Made by a program: the position numbers and the translations under genes. A DNA stretch of 37,843 bases from a bacterium (GTDB lineage: Bacteria > Ratteibacteria > UBA8468 > B48-G9 > JAFGKM01), in contig DAOOVW010000010.1 in assembly GCA_035370465.1 (NCBI GenBank), forward strand, positions 1-37,843, given 5' to 3'. Of the stretch, positions 15,371 to 23,945 are shown in pieces. The stretch's first letter is position 1, and every line of letters starts with the position of its first letter. A model generated the notes under the pieces. That model made no database searches. It saw nothing but the letters and a program-made list of their open reading frames with translations, and had not been told where the DNA came from.

Positions 15371-17392
15371 TTATAATTGAGAAATTTTTAAAGTTCCATT
15401 TTCCAGTTCAATTATTACGCATCCGTCTTCAAGAAAGTAATTTTCAAAAGTTCTTTTTATAATGTCATATTTTTTTCTTCTTGCCGGGAGAATTGTAAGA
15501 ACACTATCCAATTCATTTAATGAATCAACAATTTTTTTTCTTTTCTTATAGCTGTTAAGATAGAAAATTCTCTGTTTTCCTTCAATTTCTTCTTCAAGAG
15601 AAAGAGCAAGAAAAATATCTAAAATTTCTTTTTTTATTGTAAAATTCTTTCCTCTTTTTTCTATTTCATAACCATATAAAATTTCCTTTCTTTCATCTGA
15701 ATTATTATTCTCTGATTCCCAGACATTTTTTACAGATACATATTTTTTAAGCTGATTTAAAGTTCCTGTGTGGTTTAATTGATTTTCTTCTGTATAAATT
15801 AAAGTAATTTCTTTTAATTTTTGCTTTTTTATAAAATCCAATAAAGAATTTAAAAAATTTCTGTCCTTGAAATCATCAGGAGAAAAAAGGACCCCTTTTT
15901 CTTCTTCTTTTATTAAGAAACAAGGTTTTTTATATGAAAAGAAATATATCTTTTTACTTCTATCTGGTAGATTATATTGATAAAATGAAAAAGATAAAGA
16001 AAGTAAAAAAACAAAAATAAGGACATCCTTTATTTTTTTGTTGTTTTTTAAAAGAGCCCATATAAGAAATGAGTATAATGTAATTACCAAAGGAATTGGG
16101 AAAAAACAATTTAATTCAGGGGTATATAAAGCAAATGTTTGCATTAAATTTAAGAAAGTATTTGCTAAAAATCCAGAAATTTGAAAACCAAAAGGAAAAA
16201 TAAAAGAAAATAAGGAAATGAGAATAAGAACTACTGAAAGTGGAATTAAAAAAATGTTTGAAAGAAAACCGATAAAATAAAATTTACCAAAATTGTAAAG
16301 AATTATTGGTAGAGAAGCAATTTGGGCAAAAGTTGTAGTTACTATGAAAGTAAGAAATGGTTTTTTTATAAAATTAAATTTTCTCACAGTGTAAATTATT
16401 GTAAAAGTTGTAATAAAAGAAAGTAAAAAGGAAAGATTAAAAAGAGAAATTGGGTTTAAAATTAACATAAGAAAAGCAGCAATAAAAATTGAATCAGGTC
16501 CCTCAATATCTCTTTCAAATATCTCACCCAATAGAAAAAAAGTGAACATCAATGTTGCTCTAATAATAGGAATTCTTAATCCAGTAATAAGAGCATAACT
16601 CCATAGAAAAATAAGGGCAAAGGAAGGGAAAATTTTGGGATGTTTATTATTTAATTGAGCAAATGGGATAAAAATAATTCTTAAAAAAAGAAAAATGTAA
16701 GAAAGATGAAGTCCTGAAATAACAAGTAAATGATAAGAACCACTTTTAACACCCAGTGTTCTTAAAAAATATGGAATTTTATCTTTTCCAATTACTATTG
16801 TTTTAAGTAATTCTCTTTCTTCTGGTTTATATGGTAGATACCTTTCTATTTTTTCTTCTCCACTTTTTCTAATTTTTGCAATACTTCTGTAAAAAATATT
16901 TTTAAATCCAATTTTTCTTAAATAGTTTGCTTTCAATGTGTAAAAGACACCCTGCCTGTTATAATATTTTTTGCTGTCAAAATCCCATGGATTTTTCTTC
17001 TCTGCTATTTTCTCAATTTTTACATCTTTTATCTCAATAATTTCTCCTTTTTCAAGGTTTGCCGGGACTTTTAATTCTAAAATAAATTTATCTCCATTAT
17101 TTTCAACTATAAATGATGAAGAAAAAGGAGAAATTTTATTAAGAGAGACAACACAACATTTAAGGTGAGATAATTTTTTATTATCAAAATTGAGGTCATT
17201 AAAACTATCTTTTTTAATTCTTGAAGTAGAAAGCAGTCCGCATATAAAAAATAAAATAGCAAATATTAAAGTTTTTCTTTTTGTAAAAATAGAAATGAAA
17301 AGAATCAAGAATAAATAAAAAAAACTAAAATTGAAATTTAATCCAAGTAAAATACCAGAAATTAGAGATATAAAATATATTAACTTTACCAA
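15371..17392 (-). CDS. comEC: ComEC/Rec2-type DNA uptake channel with decayed C-terminal domain, 673 aa
   Basis: ComEC is the inner-membrane channel through which one DNA strand enters during natural transformation. The N terminus has transmembrane helices and a DUF4131-like soluble region. The competence domain follows with the signature SGSYHLLVISGLHL (217-230) and several more helices to about residue 470. The C-terminal region (about 475-673) sits where a metallo-beta-lactamase-like nuclease domain is usual. It lacks the HxHxDH metal motif; the nearest trace is YTEENQLNHTGTLNQL. Channel function is plausible, but the nuclease step would need another enzyme. It lies eight bases downstream of dapF. 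Confidence 0.9.
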   Translation of the reverse strand: MVKLIYFISLISGILLGLNFNFSFFYLFLILFISIFTKRKTLIFAILFFICGLLSTSRIKKDSFNDLNFDNKKLSHLKCCVVSLNKISPFSSSFIVENNGDKFILELKVPANLEKGEIIEIKDVKIEKIAEKKNPWDFDSKKYYNRQGVFYTLKANYLRKIGFKNIFYRSIAKIRKSGEEKIERYLPYKPEERELLKTIVIGKDKIPYFLRTLGVKSGSYHLLVISGLHLSYIFLFLRIIFIPFAQLNNKHPKIFPSFALIFLWSYALITGLRIPIIRATLMFTFFLLGEIFERDIEGPDSIFIAAFLMLILNPISLFNLSFLLSFITTFTIIYTVRKFNFIKKPFLTFIVTTTFAQIASLPIILYNFGKFYFIGFLSNIFLIPLSVVLILISLFSFIFPFGFQISGFLANTFLNLMQTFALYTPELNCFFPIPLVITLYSFLIWALLKNNKKIKDVLIFVFLLSLSFSFYQYNLPDRSKKIYFFSYKKPCFLIKEEEKGVLFSPDDFKDRNFLNSLLDFIKKQKLKEITLIYTEENQLNHTGTLNQLKKYVSVKNVWESENNNSDERKEILYGYEIEKRGKNFTIKKEILDIFLALSLEEEIEGKQRIFYLNSYKKRKKIVDSLNELDSVLTILPARRKKYDIIKRTFENYFLEDGCVIIELENGTLKISQL

Positions 17393-17400
17393 TTTTCACT

Positions 17401-18222
17401 CTAATGTTTTTCACCAATCAATTTTTCAAAATAATGTCCTTTAAAAGTTGTTATAACTTTCCCCTGCAGGTATATTTCAGAAAAATTCTTGTCAAAGGAA
17501 ATAGTTAAAATTTCTCCAGACCTTGCTATTATTTTAGTGGGCATTTTTGTATACCCAAGAAGATAACTTATAATTGCAGAAGCAACAGAACCAGTCCCAC
17601 ATGAAAGTGTTTCATCTTCTACGCCTCTTTCATAGGTCCTTATTTTAATTGTTTTTTCATTTTCAGGAGTAATCCAATCAACATTTGTCCCTTCGGGAGA
17701 AAAAATTTTGTGGTATCTTATATTTCTTGAATCATTTATAATATCAATCTTATCAGTATTATCTGTAATTATAACAAAATGAGGAACTCCTGTATTTATA
17801 AAATGCCCTTTTATTTTTTTATTTTCCAGGTTCACTTCAATATTTAATTTATAATTACCAATTATTTTTAACTCTGCCTTTATTTCTTCTCCTATTATTT
17901 CGCCTCTTAAAATACCACTTTTTGTTTCAATAGTTAATTTCTTTTTTCTTTTTATTCCTTCATCATAAGCAAATTTTATTATGCATCTCAACCCATTTCC
18001 ACACATTTCTGGTTCTGAACCATCAGGATTGAAAATTCTCATCTTAAAGTCAGCGTCTGTTGAATTTTCAAGTAATAAAAGTCCGTCTGCTCCAACACCA
18101 AACTTCCTATCACAAACACTTATAGCGAATTTATTTCTTTCTTTGATTAAAAACTTCCTATTATCTATAACAACAAAATCATTACCAGAGCCAACAATTT
18201 TTGAAAATTTTATTTTTCTCAT
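17401..18222 (-). CDS. dapF: Diaminopimelate epimerase, 273 aa
   Basis: This enzyme interconverts LL- and meso-diaminopimelate for lysine and peptidoglycan synthesis. The two catalytic cysteines are Cys74 in PEMCGNGLRC and Cys208 in ETLSCGTGS. The NGSGNDF-like start (VGSGNDFVVID) and TGVPHFV are also present, and the length is normal. A TTGACA-17-TAAACT promoter ends eight bases before the ATG, so the message may have almost no leader. The gene is followed closely by comEC. Confidence 0.96.
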   Translation of the reverse strand: MRKIKFSKIVGSGNDFVVIDNRKFLIKERNKFAISVCDRKFGVGADGLLLLENSTDADFKMRIFNPDGSEPEMCGNGLRCIIKFAYDEGIKRKKKLTIETKSGILRGEIIGEEIKAELKIIGNYKLNIEVNLENKKIKGHFINTGVPHFVIITDNTDKIDIINDSRNIRYHKIFSPEGTNVDWITPENEKTIKIRTYERGVEDETLSCGTGSVASAIISYLLGYTKMPTKIIARSGEILTISFDKNFSEIYLQGKVITTFKGHYFEKLIGEKH

Positions 18223-18230
18223 ATTTTCAT

Positions 18231-18259
18231 AGTTTACAAAAACATCCTTTCTCTGTCAA
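18231..18259 (-). promoter_or_regulatory. dapF promoter giving a very short leader
   Basis: On the minus strand TTGACA (18259-18254) and TAAACT (18236-18231) have a 17-base spacer. The -10 ends only eight bases before the dapF ATG, and no ribosome binding site is visible. A leaderless or near-leaderless transcript is the simplest reading. Confidence 0.5.
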
Positions 18260-18262
18260 TTT

Positions 18263-18595
18263 AACGAATGTGTAGAAAAATACAAAAAAAATTATCTATC
18301 ACTTGTAAAGAGGTTAGAAGAAAATAAAAAGGCATTATTAAATATATTAAAATTACCATATAGACATAGAATAAGTGTAAGGAGTACAAATTTAATAGAG
18401 AGGTTATTTGTAGTGGAAAGGAGGAGGACAAAAATAATACCGCAATTTTTGACAGAACAGAGTTGTTTAAAGTTGGTATTCAGTGTATTATGGAGAGATA
18501 GTTATAAATGGCAGGAAATACCGATGTCCGCAGGATCCCCTCAGCCCAGAGAAATTCTGTGGACCCTACGGGCGAGCATGTGGATATTTTTATAA
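18263..18595 (+). pseudogene. IS256-family transposase C-terminal remnant
   Basis: An open frame without a family start reads LPYRHRISVRSTNLIERLF and then VVERRRTKIIPQFL. It continues with CLKLVFSVLWRDSYKWQEI. This is the characteristic tail of Mutator/IS256 transposases (Transposase_mut), including the TTN-IER and ERRRTK blocks. The catalytic Asp residues and the N-terminal two thirds are missing, so it is inactive. The last 23 codons run into GC-rich sequence unrelated to the family. Confidence 0.85.
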
Positions 18596-18700
18596 TTTTT
18601 GTAGTTAAAAATTTTATGGATGGTTGTTTATTGTTTTTACAGGGAAAAATAGACATTACCCACTAGGTTATTTATTAGAAATTACTGGAATTAAAGGATT

Positions 18701-19675
18701 TTATTTACCTAAGTGTTGTGAAGTTGCAACAGTAATTGTTCTATAATCATTTTTATCAACTGCACAGTAAAAATGGTAAAGAATTCCTTTATATAAAATT
18801 ACGCATGGTTTATGAGCATGTTTACCATCAATATCTTCATCCGTTCCTATATCAAGAATTGGTTCAGGAACTTTTTCCCATTGTTTCAAATCAACCGAAA
18901 AAGCAATTCCATCTCTAGCATTTTTTTTATCTACTCCACAATAAAACATAACCCATTTATCTTTATACTTTACCAGATAAGGGTCTCCGACTACTAAATC
19001 CCAATTATTCGCATTATTTCTGTTAATTACTGGATTATTAGAATATCTTACCCATGTTTTTAAATCTTTAGAAGTAGCAAAACCTATTTCTTCTATCCAA
19101 TCACCACTAAAAGCAGGTTTGGCATTATAAAAAAGATAAAATATCCCTTTTTCTTTCATAAGGAATGTTCTAAAAATTCCTCCCTGTTCCCATTTCATTC
19201 CATCAGAAGGAACCATAACAGGATTGAAATCTGCTTTTTCCCAGTTAATTAAATTATCAGAGTATACAATTCCTACAGAACCAGGCCCTTTTTCATATCC
19301 TTTTTCAGGATAACCTGTATAGGTTGCCCAATATTTTCCTTGCCATTTCATAGGAATTGGTAATTCACCTAATTGATTATTTTCAAGAAGAATTGATAGA
19401 GCAGCAGCACCATAACTATCAAATCTTCCTTTTTCACCCCAATCCAAAATCATTCTTTCTCTTTTCCAGTTTATTAATTCATCACTAGAAGCAAGTCCTG
19501 AACGATATCCTTGACCATCAAATCCTATATAACACATATAAAATTTATGTTCATACCAGAAAATAAATGGACAATCTACCATGTCTTTATCAAAATCCCC
19601 TTCTTTACCAGTTGGCTCAAGAATTGGTATACCTAATTTATACGGTGTTAATAAATCTTGAATTGCTTTTTTCAT
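18701..19675 (-). CDS. Five-bladed beta-propeller glycosidase-like protein (GH43/GH130 type), 324 aa
   Basis: This is probably a cytoplasmic glycoside hydrolase or phosphorylase, as no signal peptide is visible. Repeated blade patterns are seen: FIFWYEHKFYMCYIG, then SDELINWKRE, SDNLINWEKA, SKDLKTWVRY and SVDLKQWEKV. Each pairs an aromatic strand with an S-x-D-L-x-W turn, as in GH32/43/68/130 propellers. Candidate acidic residues include the Asp in KDMVDCPFIF and the Asp in VVGDPYLVKY. Sequence alone does not separate GH43 from GH130. It has its own promoter, stands alone and is bordered by an IS256 remnant. Confidence 0.7.
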   Translation of the reverse strand: MKKAIQDLLTPYKLGIPILEPTGKEGDFDKDMVDCPFIFWYEHKFYMCYIGFDGQGYRSGLASSDELINWKRERMILDWGEKGRFDSYGAAALSILLENNQLGELPIPMKWQGKYWATYTGYPEKGYEKGPGSVGIVYSDNLINWEKADFNPVMVPSDGMKWEQGGIFRTFLMKEKGIFYLFYNAKPAFSGDWIEEIGFATSKDLKTWVRYSNNPVINRNNANNWDLVVGDPYLVKYKDKWVMFYCGVDKKNARDGIAFSVDLKQWEKVPEPILDIGTDEDIDGKHAHKPCVILYKGILYHFYCAVDKNDYRTITVATSQHLGK

Positions 19676-19711
19676 ATTTATTTTTTATAAACTTAAATTG
19701 CGAAATTCTAT

Positions 19712-19740
19712 TTTATAATTTAGCAAGTTTCCTACTTCAA
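19712..19740 (-). promoter_or_regulatory. Promoter of the beta-propeller glycosidase gene
   Basis: On the minus strand TTGAAG (19740-19735) and TATAAA (19717-19712) are spaced by 17 bases, placing the start about 30 bases above the ATG at 19675. Confidence 0.45.
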
Positions 19741-19882
19741 AACTATTTGTTATATGCATAAAAGGTATTTTTAATTGCACTTAAAAATCTTTCTTTCAAA
19801 TTATCTTCCATATGTAAATTATAACATTTTAAAAATTTCACATATAGTTCTTTACTAAATGTGTTGAGAAATAAATAAAAAA

Positions 19883-19911
19883 TTGAAATTTAAGGTGTTT
19901 TTTTATAAAAT
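19883..19911 (+). promoter_or_regulatory. Promoter of the dtd gene block
   Basis: TTGAAA (19883-19888) and TAAAAT (19906-19911) are spaced by 17 bases. The dtd ATG is at 19929, so the leader would be about 10 bases. This would drive the long plus-strand block. Confidence 0.5.
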
Positions 19912-19928
19912 TATTATAGGGAAATAAA

Positions 19929-20366
19929 ATGAGAGTTGTAATACAAAGAGTGAAAAAGGCATCTTTATATATTGAAAATAGTTATAAGGGGTCAATTGAT
20001 AAAGGGGTGGTTGTTCTTGTTGGGTTTAAAAAAGGCGATAGTGAGAGTGAGGTAAAATATATAAGCGATAAGATATTTAATTTAAGAATTTTTGAAGATG
20101 AAAATGGCAAAATGAATTATCCAATTGGAAAAATAAATGGAGATATAATGCTTGTTCCTCAATTCACGCTTTATGGAGATGTGAAAAATTCAAATAGACC
20201 TGATTTCAGTAATGCAGAAAATTTTTCAAAAGCAAACACACTCTTTGATATATTTAAAAATGAAATTAGAAAAACAGGACTTAATCTTTTATGTGGTGAA
20301 TTTGGCAAGGAAATGCTTGTTGAAATACATAATGACGGGCCAGTTACAATAATAATAGATAAATAA
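19929..20366 (+). CDS. dtd: D-aminoacyl-tRNA deacylase, 145 aa
   Basis: This enzyme removes D-amino acids (and glycine) mischarged on tRNA. The start MRVVIQRVKKASL, the QFTLYGD segment and the NDGPVT cross-subunit Gly-cisPro motif near the C terminus identify the DTD family, and the length is normal. The first motif reads PQFTL rather than the usual SQFTL; Pro at this place is better known from the related ATD enzymes. The gene opens a tightly packed block, two bases ahead of the next gene. Confidence 0.94.
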   Translation: MRVVIQRVKKASLYIENSYKGSIDKGVVVLVGFKKGDSESEVKYISDKIFNLRIFEDENGKMNYPIGKINGDIMLVPQFTLYGDVKNSNRPDFSNAENFSKANTLFDIFKNEIRKTGLNLLCGEFGKEMLVEIHNDGPVTIIIDK

Positions 20367-20368
20367 AT

Positions 20369-20632
20369 ATGAGAAATAATTATAAGAATGAAAAAGTTGT
20401 TGTTGATACTTCTACTAATTGGGTTTATATTGGGATATTGAAAGACGAGGATAATACTTATTATATTCTTGATGATGCAGATGCTTTTGACATAAGTGAG
20501 ACATCTTTAAGTAAAAATGAATATCTAATGATGGTAAAAAAAGATGGGATTGTACCAAATAGAAAAAAAGTAAAAATTCTAAAATTAAAAGTTGTTGCAA
20601 TTACTCTTTTGTCTGATATACTTGAAAAATAA
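20369..20632 (+). CDS. Small conserved-looking protein, possibly Sm-like, 87 aa
   Basis: Function is not recognised. The pattern VVVDTSTNWVYIGILKDEDN then TYYILDDADAFDISETS resembles small proteins seen in Planctomycetes-like genomes. The alternating strands, a glycine after the second strand and a late strand (VKILKLKVVAITLLSDI) fit a short beta-barrel of the Sm/LSM kind. No signal peptide or metal motif is visible. Its stop overlaps the start of the following membrane protein (TAATG), so the two are likely made together. Confidence 0.6.
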   Translation: MRNNYKNEKVVVDTSTNWVYIGILKDEDNTYYILDDADAFDISETSLSKNEYLMMVKKDGIVPNRKKVKILKLKVVAITLLSDILEK

Positions 20633-20805
20633 TGGAAAAATTACTTGCTATTTTTTTTGGTTTTATTTCTGGTATGATTGTTTATTCAGGTGTTGGATTT
20701 TACTTTACAAGGAAAATTGAATTAGCCAAAAAGTATAAATTTAGGTTAATTGTTTTTTCTATTATTTTGGTGGTCTCGTTAATTTTAAAAGCAGTAATAA
20801 AATGA
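20632..20805 (+). CDS. Small two-helix membrane protein, 57 aa
   Basis: This short gene begins at an ATG overlapping the previous stop (TAATG) and ends in TGA overlapping the next ATG (ATGA). The product has two hydrophobic helices, about residues 4-25 and 38-54, joined by a basic loop TRKIELAKKYKFR. Coupling on both sides argues that it is real. No family is recognised. Confidence 0.7.
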   Translation: MEKLLAIFFGFISGMIVYSGVGFYFTRKIELAKKYKFRLIVFSIILVVSLILKAVIK

Positions 20806-21161
20806 ATAGAAAAGAAAGGATGATTTTCAGAAAAAATTTATACAAAAAAATTTTAAAAAAGAAAAATGACTATTATGAAGTTTTAGTTCAATTATCCAAT
20901 ATTTATTCTATCTTAAATTTTTATAAAAAAGCACTTGAAATAGATAAAAAAATTGTTGAACTTTCCCCATCTGACCCAATTGCCTGTTATAACCTTGCTT
21001 GTGATTATTCTATAATTGGCGATATTAAAAAAAGTGTGAAATGGTTAAAAAATGCTATAAATTATGGGTATGATGACTTTGAATATATGGAAAACGACCC
21101 TGACCTTGAAAATTTAAGAAAATCAGGAATTTTCAAATGTATTTTTAATAAAAATAATTAA
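20802..21161 (+). CDS. TPR-repeat protein, 119 aa
   Basis: This is a small cytoplasmic helical-repeat protein. Two to three tetratricopeptide repeats are visible, with YYEVLVQLSNIYSILNFYKK, then IACYNLACDYSIIGDIKKSV. The ending DPDLENLRKSGIF is common at the end of such repeat arrays. The ATG overlaps the stop of the membrane protein by four bases, suggesting partnership with it. The binding partner is unknown. Confidence 0.75.
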   Translation: MNRKERMIFRKNLYKKILKKKNDYYEVLVQLSNIYSILNFYKKALEIDKKIVELSPSDPIACYNLACDYSIIGDIKKSVKWLKNAINYGYDDFEYMENDPDLENLRKSGIFKCIFNKNN

Positions 21162-21162
21162 A

Positions 21163-21750
21163 ATGAGAAATTTTTTTTACATATGTGCAAAATTACTTGG
21201 ATTTTCTTTGTTTAAAATTCTCTTTGATTGGGAAATTAAAGGGAAAGAAAACATACCAAGAAAAGGTGGGTTTATAATTGCTTCAAATCATTTAAGTTAT
21301 TTGGACCCACCTATTATTGGAATTGCCTCTCCAAGGAAAGTTCATTATTTGGCAAAATCGTCTCTTTTTCAGATTCCTGTTTTAAATTTTCTTATTAAAA
21401 TTTATGGAGCAATACCTATTGAGAGAGAAAAAGAATATTCAATTTCCATAAGAAAAGGTATAGAGATATTAAAAAAAGGAGAGGGACTTGTTATTTTCCC
21501 AGAAGGAACGAGAAATCCAGAGGGAAATATAGAAATGCCCAAAAAGGGGGTATCTTTTCTTGCATATAAGACAGGGGTTCCTGTAATTCCAACAAAATTA
21601 AAAGGAACAGAAAAAGCACTCCCTAAGGGCAAGAAATTTCTAAAACCAGCAAAAGTGAAAGTAATTTTTGGCTCATCAATAAAAGTTGAAAATAATGATT
21701 ATATAAATCAGGCAAATAGAATAATGAAAATAATAAAGGAACTAAATTGA
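21163..21750 (+). CDS. plsC: 1-acyl-sn-glycerol-3-phosphate acyltransferase, 195 aa
   Basis: This enzyme makes phosphatidic acid at the inner membrane. The catalytic block NHLSYLD (NHx4D, residues 42-48) and FPEGTR, which binds the glycerol-phosphate, are both present, followed by GVSFLAYKTGVPVIP. A hydrophobic N-terminal segment anchors it. The gene overlaps ispH by four bases. Confidence 0.92.
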   Translation: MRNFFYICAKLLGFSLFKILFDWEIKGKENIPRKGGFIIASNHLSYLDPPIIGIASPRKVHYLAKSSLFQIPVLNFLIKIYGAIPIEREKEYSISIRKGIEILKKGEGLVIFPEGTRNPEGNIEMPKKGVSFLAYKTGVPVIPTKLKGTEKALPKGKKFLKPAKVKVIFGSSIKVENNDYINQANRIMKIIKELN

Positions 21751-22598
21751 AAAAAATAATTATTGCAAAAGATATTGGTTTTTGTTTTGGAGTTAAAAGA
21801 GCAGTTAAAATTGCAGAGGAAATACTTGAAAAAAAGGGAAAATTGGCAAGTTTGGGAGATATTGTTCATAACCCTTTTGTTATGGAGCAATTGATAAAAA
21901 AGGGGTTGAAAGTTTACAGGGAAGAAAAAGAAATTAAAAATGTTCCTTTCATAATAAGGTCTCATGGACTGCCTGTATCAAAAATAAAAACGCTTGAAAA
22001 AAGACAAATTGAAATATATGATGCTACCTGTCCATATGTTAAAAAAATTCATTATTTGATAGAAAATTTGGACAAAGAAAATTTTTTTATTATAATAATA
22101 GGAAATAAGTTCCATCCAGAAGTTATATCTTTAAAGGACTATGGTAGAAATATATTTGTTCTTGATGAAGAAATAAAAAATTGTAATAAAAAATTTGAAA
22201 AAGTTGCTATAATTGGGCAGACAACTTTATCTTTTAAAAAGTATCTTGAACTTGGTGGGAAGTTAATTAAAAAAATTGAAAGTAAAAAAACAATAGTTTA
22301 TAATACTATTTGTAAAGTCACAGAAAATAGACAGAAACAAGCAACTGAAATAAGTAGAGAAGTTGATGCTGTTTTTATTCTTGGTGGTAAAAGCAGTTCA
22401 AATACAACAAAATTATATGAGTTATGTAAATTGAATAATAAAAGAAGTTTTCACATTGAAAATTTAGAAGAAATTGATAAAATAGATTTAAAAAAATTTA
22501 ATTCAATAGGAATTGTTTCGGGAACATCAACTCCAGAGGAATTTATAGATAGAGTTTTAAATTATCTCAAAAAAAATGATTTTAAGGAGGTTATTTAA
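21747..22598 (+). CDS. ispH: 4-hydroxy-3-methylbut-2-enyl diphosphate reductase, 283 aa
   Basis: This is the last step of the MEP isoprenoid pathway and yields IPP and DMAPP. The three iron-sulfur cysteines are Cys13 (IGFCFGV), Cys95 (DATCPYV) and Cys189 (NTICKVT). RSHGLP, and GGKSSSNTTKL near the C terminus, are also typical. The gene ends at a GGAGG ribosome binding site for rpsA. The ispH-rpsA adjacency is common in bacteria, sometimes as a fusion. Confidence 0.97.
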   Translation: MKKIIIAKDIGFCFGVKRAVKIAEEILEKKGKLASLGDIVHNPFVMEQLIKKGLKVYREEKEIKNVPFIIRSHGLPVSKIKTLEKRQIEIYDATCPYVKKIHYLIENLDKENFFIIIIGNKFHPEVISLKDYGRNIFVLDEEIKNCNKKFEKVAIIGQTTLSFKKYLELGGKLIKKIESKKTIVYNTICKVTENRQKQATEISREVDAVFILGGKSSSNTTKLYELCKLNNKRSFHIENLEEIDKIDLKKFNSIGIVSGTSTPEEFIDRVLNYLKKNDFKEVI

Positions 22599-23945
22599 AT
22601 GAAGAATGAAGTGAGTAAATTACTTGAAGAAAAAATTTCAAGTTTCAAACCAGGTTCTTTAGTGAAAGGAACCGTTGTAAGGATTTCAAATGATGAGGTA
22701 ATAATTGATATTGGATATAAGTCAGAAGGTGCTGCTCCAAGAGAAGAATTTAAAGGCATGCAAGATGATGTCAAAGAGGGTATGGAAGTTATGATAGTTG
22801 TTGAGTCATTGGACCCCGATTCAAATGGACTTATTCCTCTTTCAAAGGAAAAGGCAGATATAACATTGAATTGGGAAAATATTGAAAAACATTTTAATGA
22901 AGATAAACCAATTGAAGGGGTGATTTTTAAAAGAGTTAAAGGTGGTTATAGAGTTGATATAGGTGTGACTGCTTTCTTGCCAAAATCACAGACAGATATA
23001 AAACCAATTGCAGACCCGAATGAATGTCTTGAAACAAAATCATATTTTAAAATTATTAAATATGACCCATTAAGAAAAAATATTGTTGTTTCAAAGAAAA
23101 AATATTTAGAAGAGGAGAGAGAAAAAGAGAAATTTGATTTTCTAAAATCGCTGGAGAAAAATCAATTAGTTACAGGAGTAATTAGAAATATAGTGGATTA
23201 CGGTGCATTTATAGAAATTGATAATGGGGTTGTTGGACTCCTACATATAAATGATATGAGTTGGGGAAGAATAAGCCATCCATCACAACTTTTTGGAATT
23301 GGGGAAAAAATTGAAGTAGTTGTTACTAATGTTGACCTTGATAAACAGATTGTTTCTTTTGGGCTTAAACAAAAAACACCAAATCCATGGGAAAATATTG
23401 AGGAGAAATATCCTGTTGGTTCAGTTGTTGAAGGAAAAGTTGTAAATATAACTGAGTATGGTGCTTTTATAAAAATTGACGAAGGAATTGAAGGACTTTT
23501 ACATATTTCTGAACTTTCATGGACTGGTAGAATAAAACATCCTTCAGAAATTGTTGCAATGGGAGATACAGTTAAAGTGAAAGTTGTTGATATAAAAAAG
23601 GACCAGCAGAAAATTTCTTTCAGTTTGAAACAATTAGAACCAAATCCCTGGCCTGAAATAGCAAAAAAATACAAAGTTGGAACTGTTGTTAAGGGGAAAG
23701 TTTATAATATAACTGATTATGGTGCTTTTATTGAAATAGAAGAAGGGATAGACGGGCTTTTGCATATTTCAAATATTTCAGACCAGCCAATAAAACATCC
23801 ATCAGAGGTTTTAAGAAAAGGGCAAAAAATAGAAACAATGGTTCTTGAAATTAATTCTGATGAGAAAAAAATAAATTTAGGGTTAAAACAATTAGGTGAA
23901 ATTGTAAAAAAAGGAGAAGAAAATGAGAGTGATAGTGAAGAGTAA
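22599..23945 (+). CDS. rpsA: Ribosomal protein S1-like, five S1 domains, 448 aa
   Basis: This RNA-binding protein helps the 30S subunit engage mRNA. Five S1 repeats can be seen. They begin near residues 17 (GSLVKGTVVRISNDE), 105 (EGVIFKRVKGGY), 185 (VTGVIRNIVDYGAFIEID), 270 (GSVVEGKVVNITEYGAF) and 355 (GTVVKGKVYNITDYGAF). The last three are the best conserved, each with GLLHIS-like turns. Full proteobacterial S1 has six domains; five is within the range of other phyla. The acidic tail EENESDSEE overlaps nagB by 23 bases. Confidence 0.93.
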   Translation: MKNEVSKLLEEKISSFKPGSLVKGTVVRISNDEVIIDIGYKSEGAAPREEFKGMQDDVKEGMEVMIVVESLDPDSNGLIPLSKEKADITLNWENIEKHFNEDKPIEGVIFKRVKGGYRVDIGVTAFLPKSQTDIKPIADPNECLETKSYFKIIKYDPLRKNIVVSKKKYLEEEREKEKFDFLKSLEKNQLVTGVIRNIVDYGAFIEIDNGVVGLLHINDMSWGRISHPSQLFGIGEKIEVVVTNVDLDKQIVSFGLKQKTPNPWENIEEKYPVGSVVEGKVVNITEYGAFIKIDEGIEGLLHISELSWTGRIKHPSEIVAMGDTVKVKVVDIKKDQQKISFSLKQLEPNPWPEIAKKYKVGTVVKGKVYNITDYGAFIEIEEGIDGLLHISNISDQPIKHPSEVLRKGQKIETMVLEINSDEKKINLGLKQLGEIVKKGEENESDSEE

